Assembly (NCBI GenBank): GCA_002686885.1
Contig: NYYT01000001.1
Location: 7,161-43,267 of the forward strand
DNA length: 36,107 nt
Origin: Pedosphaera sp.
Lineage (GTDB): Bacteria > Verrucomicrobiota > Verrucomicrobiia > Limisphaerales > AAA164-E04
Reading direction: 5' to 3'
A model generated the notes under the pieces. The model searched no databases. It was not told the origin of the DNA and was given only the letters and a program-made list of their open reading frames with translations. Every line of letters begins with the position of its first letter. Within the stretch, counting starts at the first letter, position 1. A program made the position numbers and the translations under genes. Shown piece after piece: positions 15,522-22,676 of the stretch.

Positions 15522-17776
15522 AAGCGAAAGATGGCGCCTACCTTGAGGGTTGCCTCGGTTTGTCCAAGACGCAGTGAGAGGTCTTCAGCCATGTAATTTT
15601 GATTGACCACTGCGTAGAGTTTGGAACCCGGCCAGTATTCCCATATCAGCCGGCTGTTGTAGCCGACGGACTCGGAGAGGCTGTCGTATTGAACCAAATG
15701 AGCCCAGGTCAGGTTGGGGGTAAAATTCACCACTACGCGTCCAGCCCCGATGTGGGCGCCCGATGATTGTGGGCCTAAGGTGATCTGGTTGTAATCGTAG
15801 TCCATGCCGAGGCTCAATCGCTTCCAGGGGTAATAGTTGATTCCCGACCCGAGTCGCCAACGATTACCCGTGTAAAAGTCACCCATGGAGGCGGTGATAT
15901 CTCCCGACAGTTTTCGCCGTGTGGCAAATTCGGCCCCCAACCGGTATTGATTCCACCAGTATTCGCCTCTCGGGATATCGATGGTATCCAGTATGGTGAA
16001 TGGTTCCCTGGGACCATCAAATTGACGATCCACGCTTAAATAAAGTTCATCCCCTGAATTGAATTCCAGCCAGAGCGGTGTGATGCGATGAAGCGCTGTT
16101 TCCAAGCGGTTCTGTAAGTCTGTGTAGTGCTCTGTGCTGTAGGCCATCCGGTATTGACGCAACCACTCGGGGCGTTCAGGTCGAGGGTTGATACTTGCGT
16201 AGGTGTAGTACCCCCGGGTTTGTTTGCGCTGAACGAACCCCAGAGCTGGGTCAAAATGTTCCGAAATTTCCACAAACTGGGCATGAGCTCGGAAAAAGTC
16301 ATTGGGATAGGCTAGAGAAGCGCCATAAGCATGCCCCGCAGGGTTCTCCGAACCGTCGCTGTGCGAACCAAGGGCGAAGAGATTCGCTTCGAAAACTTGT
16401 CCGTTGCCCACGCCCGCAGTGCGGTAGCGGAAATCAGGGCCAAAGACCATGTTGTCTGTGGAGGCATTGGGGTTTCCTGCCGTGGAAATCATGCCGATGC
16501 TGGATTGCTCGAACACGTCGCGCGCCACGCGGCCGGCAAAAGTATTCTGCATTCCAAGCCCCTGATGGTCCTCCAAAACCGCATCGATGAATCCCATGCT
16601 CGTTTTACCGTGGCGTCCGGCAATTTTAGCTGCCAAAAGAATGGGTACACTGCGGCCCAATGTATCTCGCCCAATCCGGCGGCTGAAAAAAGGAAGCACA
16701 GGGCGGCTCAGTCCCCTGGTTCGACTGGAGGTCGTCAATCCTCCATATTCAAACACACCACTGTCCTCCAGGAAGAAGGCCCTACGCTCGGGGAAAAAGA
16801 GAGGGAATCTCGTGAAATTCAACTGACGCTGATCGACCTCCGCTTCGGCAAAATCGGTGTTGTAACTCAAGGTTGCACTTAAGTTGGGGGTGATACGGTA
16901 GCGGGCATCCGTGCCAAAGTCTGCACTGGCATTGGAGCTATTACCCTGATCCCTCCACCGTCCCAGTACGTAGGGCGATAACTCAATCCCAAGGCCTTGC
17001 CTGAGGCCCCGCAGGCCAACGATATCCCCTGCCTGGCTGACATGGTAGGTGTGGAGGTTGGGCTTGGCCCCGGTCCATCGGCCTCGTTCCACTTTTCGGG
17101 AGATGGATCGACTGATGTTGAATCCCCAGGTGGTTTCCTTGGGGTCAAAGCTGAGCGATTTGAAGGGGATGGCCAGTTCGGCTTTCCATCCCTCCGAATC
17201 GATGGATGCACCTGCTTGCCAGACCCCATCCCAATTAGAGTTCAGGAAAATGTTATTGCTGACAATTTGGTCGTAACGTGCACCGTTCGGGTTGACGACA
17301 AAAATATATCCATTGCGCTGGTCGTGGAAGGTATCCAAGGCCATGTAGAGATAGTCGTCGCTGTAGATGGATCGGTTGTCGCGCTGCATGACCCGTGCAT
17401 TGATGGCCCCTGGATCCGAATCATAGCACCATACGCCAATGTAGAGGTAATCCTTGTCGTAAAGAATACGGAAAAGGGTTTTTTCGGACATGGCTTCGCT
17501 GGTTGCAGGATCGTATTGCCACAAAGGTCCTGCTGCAGGTGCCTGCAGCCAGACAGACTCGTCCAGTTGCCCATCAATGGTGGGTCCTGTCTCGACTTGA
17601 ATGGCACGGATGGAGGGCTTTCCTGCGGGTTCTCTCAAAGGCGGGGAGGTATCGACGGTAGCTGCCAGCAAGCCTTGCTGGCTCATGAACCATCCGAGCC
17701 AGATGCCGAGCATTGGAACCCTCTGGAGTGACCTCCAGAAACTTGGGTTATTTTTCTCTTTTGGGATGGAACTCAT
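15518..17776 (-). CDS. DUF5916 outer-membrane protein with N-terminal CBM9-like domain
   Basis: A 752-residue exported protein. After the ATG at 17776 (GAGG a few bases upstream) comes a signal region (MLGIWLGWFMSQQGLLAA). A CBM9-like sandwich follows (IRAIQVETGPTIDGQLDESVWLQA..., LFRILYDKDYLYIGVWCYDSDP, GYIFVVNPNGARYDQ). The rest is a DUF5916 region rich in alternating aromatic and polar beta-strands (LFFPERRAFFLEDSGVFEYGG, RYRITPNLSATLSYNTDFAEAEVDQRQ). It ends in GAIFRF, the terminal Phe typical of outer-membrane beta-barrels. The family is common in PVC and Bacteroidota genomes; its substrates are not established, and binding or passage of sugars is an inference from the CBM9 fold. Frame extension to 17866 is unlikely. 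It overlaps the synthase gene tail to tail by 4 bp. Confidence 0.88.
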   Translation of the reverse strand: MSSIPKEKNNPSFWRSLQRVPMLGIWLGWFMSQQGLLAATVDTSPPLREPAGKPSIRAIQVETGPTIDGQLDESVWLQAPAAGPLWQYDPATSEAMSEKTLFRILYDKDYLYIGVWCYDSDPGAINARVMQRDNRSIYSDDYLYMALDTFHDQRNGYIFVVNPNGARYDQIVSNNIFLNSNWDGVWQAGASIDSEGWKAELAIPFKSLSFDPKETTWGFNISRSISRKVERGRWTGAKPNLHTYHVSQAGDIVGLRGLRQGLGIELSPYVLGRWRDQGNSSNASADFGTDARYRITPNLSATLSYNTDFAEAEVDQRQLNFTRFPLFFPERRAFFLEDSGVFEYGGLTTSSRTRGLSRPVLPFFSRRIGRDTLGRSVPILLAAKIAGRHGKTSMGFIDAVLEDHQGLGMQNTFAGRVARDVFEQSSIGMISTAGNPNASTDNMVFGPDFRYRTAGVGNGQVFEANLFALGSHSDGSENPAGHAYGASLAYPNDFFRAHAQFVEISEHFDPALGFVQRKQTRGYYTYASINPRPERPEWLRQYRMAYSTEHYTDLQNRLETALHRITPLWLEFNSGDELYLSVDRQFDGPREPFTILDTIDIPRGEYWWNQYRLGAEFATRRKLSGDITASMGDFYTGNRWRLGSGINYYPWKRLSLGMDYDYNQITLGPQSSGAHIGAGRVVVNFTPNLTWAHLVQYDSLSESVGYNSRLIWEYWPGSKLYAVVNQNYMAEDLSLRLGQTEATLKVGAIFRF

Positions 17777-17904
17777 GGGCCTCAACCAATGCCCCAAAGG
17801 GTCTCGTTGGCGGGAACACAGATTGGGAACAGGCGCAACTAAACACAACAGACTGGGGGTAGGCAAGGATCGATCCTGAATCGGTAAAAATACGGACTAT
17901 TTTA

Positions 17905-17932
17905 TTGCGCCATGAGGTTCTTGGGTTACATT
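17905..17932 (+). promoter_or_regulatory. Possible promoter for tRNA-Gln
   Basis: TTGCGC (17905-17910) and TACATT (17927-17932) are spaced 16 bp apart, and the -10 ends 10 bp before the mature 5' end of the tRNA at 17943. That is the spacing expected for a tRNA with a very short leader. Both hexamers depart from consensus, so this is tentative. Confidence 0.35.
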
Positions 17933-17942
17933 TTCCCCGGCT

Positions 17943-18016
17943 TGTCCGGTGGTGTAATGGTAGCACAAGGCCCTTTGGAGGCTTTGGTCAAGGTTCGAAT
18001 CCTTGCCGGACAGCCA
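17943..18016 (+). tRNA. tRNA-Gln (anticodon UUG)
   Basis: All four arms can be folded by hand. The 7-bp acceptor TGTCCGG pairs with CCGGACA. There is a D-arm with GTAATGGTAGC, and an anticodon stem AGGCC/GGCTT around loop CTTTGGA. The T-arm is CAAGG-TTCGAAT-CCTTG, followed by discriminator G and an encoded CCA (18014-18016). The anticodon TTG (17975-17977) reads CAA, and CAG by wobble. The CCA end is encoded in the gene, so it need not be added. Confidence 0.97.
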
Positions 18017-18131
18017 ACTTCCTTTCCCGCTCCAGCCGTCCCAAAGGAATTTTCCAACGTCCATCTCCCAGTCATTTGTCGATTGGTTTTTTGTTGCGCC
18101 TTCTGAATGGAAGCGTTCCTATCCCCCTTGG

Positions 18132-19061
18132 ATGACACCCGCTCTTTTGGCGACTTTCCTTTTTTGTCTTTCAGCTGTCACGGCGACTCGCGCCACGCAG
18201 CTCATGGGATCCATTGCCGCCAATTTCTGGCGCTTGCTGATCGCGACCCTTTTGCTTGCCTGTTGGGCGCACGGTTCAGGACAGGGGTGGCAGGGCGCTG
18301 GATTCTCGATGCTTTTCTGGAGTGGCGTGATTGGCTTCGGGCTGGGGGATCTGGCACTCTATATGGCTTTACCCCGCATTGGATCCCGTCTGACGCTTCT
18401 GATTGTTCATTGCGTTGCGGCACCTTTTGCGGCGGTGGTCGAATGGTATTGGTTGCAAACAGGTCTCTCCACCACTCAGGCAGGTTGCATTGTCTTGATT
18501 CTTGCTGGAGTTGCACTCGCCCTGTTGCCCACTCGGCGAAAGGGAAACGAATCGACTCTACTGAGCACTGCCGGTATCCTCTATGGTCTGGTGGGAGCCC
18601 TGGGGCAGGGGATGGGGGCGGTGATGAGCCGCGTGGCTTATGATATCAATGCGAAAGAAGCCTTTGTGCTGGATGGCCTGGGTGCAGCCTATCAGCGTAT
18701 TCTGGGCGGATTGATGGTGGCCGCGGTGGCCTTATGGTATAGCAAATGGAAGAGCCCTTTCTCGGAGGCACCTCTACAGGAAACGACGAACACGCCTAAC
18801 CATGCACCTGCCAAAGGCAAAGCATGGCCCTTTGTTCTGGCCACGGCTCTGGCAGGCCCTTCTCTTGGAGTAGGATGTTATCAATGGGCCTTGAAGACGA
18901 CTCCCAGCGGATTGGTCCTACCCATTGTGGCAACCACCCCATTGATGGTCATTCCGCTTTCAGCTTGGATGGAAGGAGATCGCCCTCCCTTTCGTTCCAT
19001 CATGGGGGGACTTTTGGCCGTTGTTGGAGTGATTTTGCTGGGCCGATTGTCGGGAACCTGA
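18132..19061 (+). CDS. EamA-family (DMT superfamily) transporter
   Basis: A 309-residue integral membrane protein with about ten hydrophobic segments, in the two-fold EamA arrangement typical of drug/metabolite exporters. Segments include ALLATFLFCLSAVTATRA, FWRLLIATLLLACWA, VIGFGLGDLALYMAL, GCIVLILAGVALALL, LYGLVGALGQGMGAVMSR, ILGGLMVAAVALWY and SIMGGLLAVVGVILLG. The second half repeats the helix pattern of the first (WALKTTPSGLVLPIVATTPLMVIPLSA). The ATG at 18132 is chosen because in-frame starts further upstream lie inside the tRNA. A 25-residue polar loop (KWKSPFSEAP...) separates the halves. Substrate is unknown. It converges on the omega-amidase gene with a 24-bp gap and no visible terminator. 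Confidence 0.85.
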   Translation: MTPALLATFLFCLSAVTATRATQLMGSIAANFWRLLIATLLLACWAHGSGQGWQGAGFSMLFWSGVIGFGLGDLALYMALPRIGSRLTLLIVHCVAAPFAAVVEWYWLQTGLSTTQAGCIVLILAGVALALLPTRRKGNESTLLSTAGILYGLVGALGQGMGAVMSRVAYDINAKEAFVLDGLGAAYQRILGGLMVAAVALWYSKWKSPFSEAPLQETTNTPNHAPAKGKAWPFVLATALAGPSLGVGCYQWALKTTPSGLVLPIVATTPLMVIPLSAWMEGDRPPFRSIMGGLLAVVGVILLGRLSGT

Positions 19062-19085
19062 TCGCAATGTGTCGCTTCTTCGAAC

Positions 19086-19856
19086 TTATCGGCGGTCCTT
19101 GAGCGCTGGGAATGTCTCACGCCATTGATCCACCACGTGAGCCTCCACATGGGCCTGAAGGACTTGCTCCTTGTGATCGGCCAGGCAAAGGGTCTTTCCG
19201 AGCGGGTCAATGATGGCGCTGGCACCATCGTAACTCAGGTAAGGATCGCTTCCTGTACGATTCACGCCAACGACGTAGGCAAGATTCTCAATGGCCCTGG
19301 CTTCCAGAAGGCGCGTCCAATGTGTTGTGCGCATGTTGGGCCAATTGGCGATGACAATGAATAAATGAGGAGGCTTTTCGCTTGCCATGGCCTGTCTGAA
19401 GATCTCCGGAAACCGCAAATCGTAGCATATGAAAATGCAGCATCGTAAACCACCGGGAAGCTCGAACTGAGTGATCTCACTGCCTGCTTGATAGTGCTGA
19501 CTTTCCTTACCCATGGAGAAGGGGTGTAATTTGGCATAGCGGTGCAGGCGCTGACCGCCCGGATCGATCGTGAATGCTTCATTGGTGGGTCGGGTGTTCC
19601 CTTGGTCGATGGCCAGGCCCCCCACCACATGACATTGAGTTCGTTGGGCCAATTCACTCAGAAATGTGAAGCTAGGGCCATCTTCGGGCTCTTTGGTGAC
19701 TGCCGTTTGCATGGAGAACCCGGTGGCAAACATTTCAGGTAGGACAATCAGACCCCCTGGCTGCGGTTTGAAGCGTTCACCCAGGGTATGAATGTTTTCA
19801 TAATTGGCGACTTTGTCTTCCCAGGTGATGTCCGTTTGAAAGGCGTAAACATTCAT
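19086..19856 (-). CDS. Nitrilase-superfamily omega-amidase (YafV/Nit2-like)
   Basis: A 256-residue carbon-nitrogen hydrolase with the full catalytic triad: Glu41 in VLPEMFATGFSM, Lys109 in RYAKLHPFSMGKE, and Cys144 in IFICYDLRFPE. The FATGFSM and KLHPFSMGKE contexts and the size are typical of omega-amidases. These hydrolyse alpha-ketoglutaramate (and succinamate) to alpha-ketoglutarate and ammonia, repairing the product of glutamine transaminases. The ATG overlaps the stop of the upstream aminotransferase (ATGA), giving a translationally coupled pair that fits this pathway. A generic amidase or nitrilase remains possible, but motif and context agree. Confidence 0.9.
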   Translation of the reverse strand: MNVYAFQTDITWEDKVANYENIHTLGERFKPQPGGLIVLPEMFATGFSMQTAVTKEPEDGPSFTFLSELAQRTQCHVVGGLAIDQGNTRPTNEAFTIDPGGQRLHRYAKLHPFSMGKESQHYQAGSEITQFELPGGLRCCIFICYDLRFPEIFRQAMASEKPPHLFIVIANWPNMRTTHWTRLLEARAIENLAYVVGVNRTGSDPYLSYDGASAIIDPLGKTLCLADHKEQVLQAHVEAHVVDQWRETFPALKDRR

Positions 19857-21031
19857 GAGGCTTTTTGTAGTTCCGTCAATCCAGCGATGAGCCGATGGAT
19901 GGCTTCATGCGCGGTGGATGTTTCCAGAGATCCGTAGGCGATGCGAAGATAACAACCTTTCTCCAGCCCAAAGGCATTTCCCGGAATGGCGGCCACGCGG
20001 TGTTTCTCGATGAGCCAGCGAACCACTTCCAGAGGGTGTTGGCGACACTCAAGTCGTATCAGTAAATAAAAAGCACCCTTGGCAGGGGTGATCTGCAACC
20101 AGGGGGCCAAGGGCGTTAAGGCACCGATCAAATGTCTTCTTACCCGATCCATGGTGGACAAGTGTTCACTACAATAGGAACGCCCAATTTGAAGGGCCTG
20201 GGTGGCTGCATACTGTGAGACCACCGGTGCGCAAATGAGGTTCGTATCCTGGATTTTCCGCATCGAGGGCATCAAATGAGGAGGCATCACCATGTAACCG
20301 ATGCGCCAACTGGCAAATCCATAGGCCTTTGAGAGGGAATAAAGGGACAGAGTGTGGTCAGAGCTCAGCGGCAAAGATCCTGGTGAAAAATGGTTCGACC
20401 CGTCGTAGTGAAAATACTCATAAGCTTCATCTGAAATGTGGTAGATGTTTTTCTCACGACAGAATTGGTTGATATCGCTCAATAGGGATGCCGGATAGAC
20501 GGCTCCGCTCGGATTGTTGGGTGAAACGGTGACGACTGCCCGTGTGCGATCGTGGGTCGCTTCTTTCACACGATCCAGGGTGGGCAACATGGCGTCATCG
20601 GGTTCGATGAACCTTGGAGAGATGCCCAGCATGCGCAAGGCCATTTCATGGTTGAAATAGTAAGGTTTTGGCAGGATGACCTCATCTCCCGGATTGGCAA
20701 TGGCGAGGATGGCCTGCATGAAGGCCATATTGCTGCCAGCAGTCACCATGATTTGTCCGCCGGCATCCACCTTCATACCGTTTTCGTCGAATAACTTTTT
20801 CTGGATGGCTTCGAGCAATGCGTCGATTCCTTGGACGGACTGGTAACGATGGTTCAAAGGATCTTCCAAGAAGCTTTGAATAGAGGAGCTTATTGGCTTG
20901 GGCGGCGGGTAAAAAACCACCCCCTGGCCCAGAGAGAGCGTTCCCGGGTAAGCCTTTACCCAGTCTCCAACAATGGGAATGACAGGTGACTGGACCTGCT
21001 CAATACGTTCAGCGACCGATTTCTTGATCAT
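19853..21031 (-). CDS. PLP-dependent class I/II aminotransferase, probably glutamine-using
   Basis: A 392-residue fold-type I aminotransferase. Lys235 in SLSKAYGFASWRIGY should bind PLP. TVSPNNPSGAVYP supplies the conserved Asn, ISDEAYEYFHYD the Asp and Tyr that hold the cofactor, and YLRIAYG the substrate-carboxylate Arg. The PGTLSLGQGVVFYPPP start is the family's usual N-terminal motif. Its coupling to an omega-amidase suggests the glutamine transaminase / omega-amidase couple, for example transamination of 4-methylthio-2-oxobutyrate (MtnE role) or of aromatic keto acids; the substrate is inference. AAGGAGA stands close to the ATG at 21031, and that ATG overlaps the stop of a possible 55-residue upstream ORF. 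Confidence 0.9.
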   Translation of the reverse strand: MIKKSVAERIEQVQSPVIPIVGDWVKAYPGTLSLGQGVVFYPPPKPISSSIQSFLEDPLNHRYQSVQGIDALLEAIQKKLFDENGMKVDAGGQIMVTAGSNMAFMQAILAIANPGDEVILPKPYYFNHEMALRMLGISPRFIEPDDAMLPTLDRVKEATHDRTRAVVTVSPNNPSGAVYPASLLSDINQFCREKNIYHISDEAYEYFHYDGSNHFSPGSLPLSSDHTLSLYSLSKAYGFASWRIGYMVMPPHLMPSMRKIQDTNLICAPVVSQYAATQALQIGRSYCSEHLSTMDRVRRHLIGALTPLAPWLQITPAKGAFYLLIRLECRQHPLEVVRWLIEKHRVAAIPGNAFGLEKGCYLRIAYGSLETSTAHEAIHRLIAGLTELQKAS

Positions 21032-21195
21032 GTCTCCTTTTTGGGTCCCTCATGGATCTTTTGGACTGGGTGAGGGATAGCTAGCTGCTTCAGCTCACTC
21101 AACCAATTCCTAAAAACCCCTGAGGTCAAGTCCATATCACGAGGCCATGGAGGGAGGCCTGTTGAGAATGTGAAATCTTTTGGCTCCTCATCCAT
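21028..21195 (-). CDS. Possible small protein (55 aa) coupled to the aminotransferase
   Basis: The ATG at 21195 is preceded by AGGGGG seven bases upstream, one of the better Shine-Dalgarno sequences in the window. The ORF ends in a TGA that overlaps the aminotransferase ATG (ATGA), the same arrangement as between the next two genes. The product is soluble, starts MDEEPKDFTFSTGLPPWPRD, contains an amphipathic FRNWLSELKQLA helix and ends in KKET. I recognise no family. Against it: short length, and its start lies only 31 bp from the divergent lpdA start, so its promoter would have to lie within lpdA. A chance ORF is a real alternative. Confidence 0.42.
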   Translation of the reverse strand: MDEEPKDFTFSTGLPPWPRDMDLTSGVFRNWLSELKQLAIPHPVQKIHEGPKKET

Positions 21196-21226
21196 CAGGC
21201 AGCCCCCTAAACTTGTGCCCAAAGAA

Positions 21227-22624
21227 ATGACAGATAGCAATCCATATGACCTGATTGTGATCGGGGGTGGCCCCGGAGGCTATGTGGCTTCCATCCGGTG
21301 TGCTCAGCAAGGAATGCGGGTCGCCTGCATCGATCAATCACCGCTGCCGGGGGGGACCTGTTTGAGGGAGGGCTGCATTCCCAGCAAAGTGTTGTTGGAG
21401 TCCAGCGCCCATTTTGACCATGCCTCCCATCAGCTGGCACAGCATGGTGTCATGGTGGAGACTCCACGTCTGGATCTGACTCGCATGATGAAGCGTAAGG
21501 ATCAAACCGTTCACATGTTGGGGAAGGGGGTTGAGAGCCTCTTTAAAAAGCACCAGATCACTTTCTTTCAGGGAATGGGAACAGTCCAGGCACCAGGACA
21601 GGTGAGGCTGACCTTGGTCAACGGTGACCTACAGGAGCTGAAAGCCGAGCGAATCTTGTTGGCCATGGGAAGCCAGTCTGTCGAGATTCCTCAAATTCCT
21701 CTCGATGGCCATCGCATGGTCACCAGTTCCGAGGCTTTATGCTGGCAAGAGCCCCCCGCTCACCTGCTGATTGTTGGCGGGGGCTACATTGGCCTGGAAT
21801 TGGGCTCTGTGTGGCGACGTCTGGGCAGCCGCGTGACCGTGGTGGAATCACAGGAACGTATTTTGCCAGCCATGGATGAGGGCCTCGCCAAGGAGGCGCA
21901 AAGGCTCTTTGCCCGGCAGGGCATGGTTTTCATGTGTGGACAAAAGGTGTTGTCTGCCCAAACCCATGCCTCGGGTTGTATGCTTGCCATGGATGATGGC
22001 TCGCAACTGGAAGGTACGCATATCCTGACAGCCGTTGGTCGCATGCCACGGTCTGGAGGGGAGGATCTCAAACAGCATGGAATTCAACTGGACGAACGTG
22101 GATACATCCGAATCAACGAGCAGTTTGAAACTTCGGTGAAGGGGATCTATGCCTTGGGAGATCTTGTGCCGGGGCCCATGTTGGCTCACAAGGCCGAGGA
22201 AGAGGCGGTTGTTTTGGCCAAACAGTGGAACGGTCAGCCAGCCCGGATGGATTATGAGCGCATCCCTTCAGTGATCTATACCCATCCGGAAATTGCTTCC
22301 ATAGGCTGGAGTGAAGAGCATCTGACCGCCTCGCAGGTGCCCTACAAAAAAGGAACCTTTCACTTCAGAGCCAATGGCAGGGCGCGTGCTGTGGGGCAAG
22401 TGGATGGGTGGGTCAAGACGTTGGCTGACCCGACGGATGGCAAGATTCTGGGGGTCCATATACTGGGCGAAGTCGCGGGTGAACTGATTCATGAAGCGGC
22501 CGTGGTGATGCGGTTCGGAGGTACTGTCCAGGACCTGGCCGAAGTGTGCCATGCACATCCGACCTTTTCAGAAGCACTTAAGGAATCGGCTCTTGCCGTG
22601 GATGAGCAAGCCATTCACGCCTGA
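21227..22624 (+). CDS. lpdA: Dihydrolipoyl dehydrogenase (E3)
   Basis: A 465-residue flavoprotein that reoxidises dihydrolipoyl groups of 2-oxoacid dehydrogenase or glycine-cleavage complexes with NAD+. The FAD loop VIGGGPGGYVAS is followed by the redox disulfide Cys45-x4-Cys50 in GGTCLREGCIPSK. A second Rossmann motif (IVGGGYIGLELGSVW) binds NAD. AVGRMPRS, YALGDLVPGPMLAHKAEEEA and the C-terminal HAHPTFSEALKE, with the catalytic His-Glu pair, complete the pattern. The ATG at 21227 (MTDSNPYDLIVIGGG) is the natural start; extension to 21170 is unneeded. No E1/E2 genes are adjacent, so it may serve several complexes. The SLC13 permease follows 52 bp downstream. Confidence 0.94.
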   Translation: MTDSNPYDLIVIGGGPGGYVASIRCAQQGMRVACIDQSPLPGGTCLREGCIPSKVLLESSAHFDHASHQLAQHGVMVETPRLDLTRMMKRKDQTVHMLGKGVESLFKKHQITFFQGMGTVQAPGQVRLTLVNGDLQELKAERILLAMGSQSVEIPQIPLDGHRMVTSSEALCWQEPPAHLLIVGGGYIGLELGSVWRRLGSRVTVVESQERILPAMDEGLAKEAQRLFARQGMVFMCGQKVLSAQTHASGCMLAMDDGSQLEGTHILTAVGRMPRSGGEDLKQHGIQLDERGYIRINEQFETSVKGIYALGDLVPGPMLAHKAEEEAVVLAKQWNGQPARMDYERIPSVIYTHPEIASIGWSEEHLTASQVPYKKGTFHFRANGRARAVGQVDGWVKTLADPTDGKILGVHILGEVAGELIHEAAVVMRFGGTVQDLAEVCHAHPTFSEALKESALAVDEQAIHA

Positions 22625-22676
22625 AAAAACAAAAAGGGCGTCGATGGCATAAACCGGAAACCTGAAACTCGAACGA

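Noticed and set aside
18003-18131. N-terminal extension of the EamA transporter
   Set aside because: It begins inside the tRNA-Gln gene and encodes polar sequence unlike the family. The ATG at 18132 starts directly before the first membrane helix.
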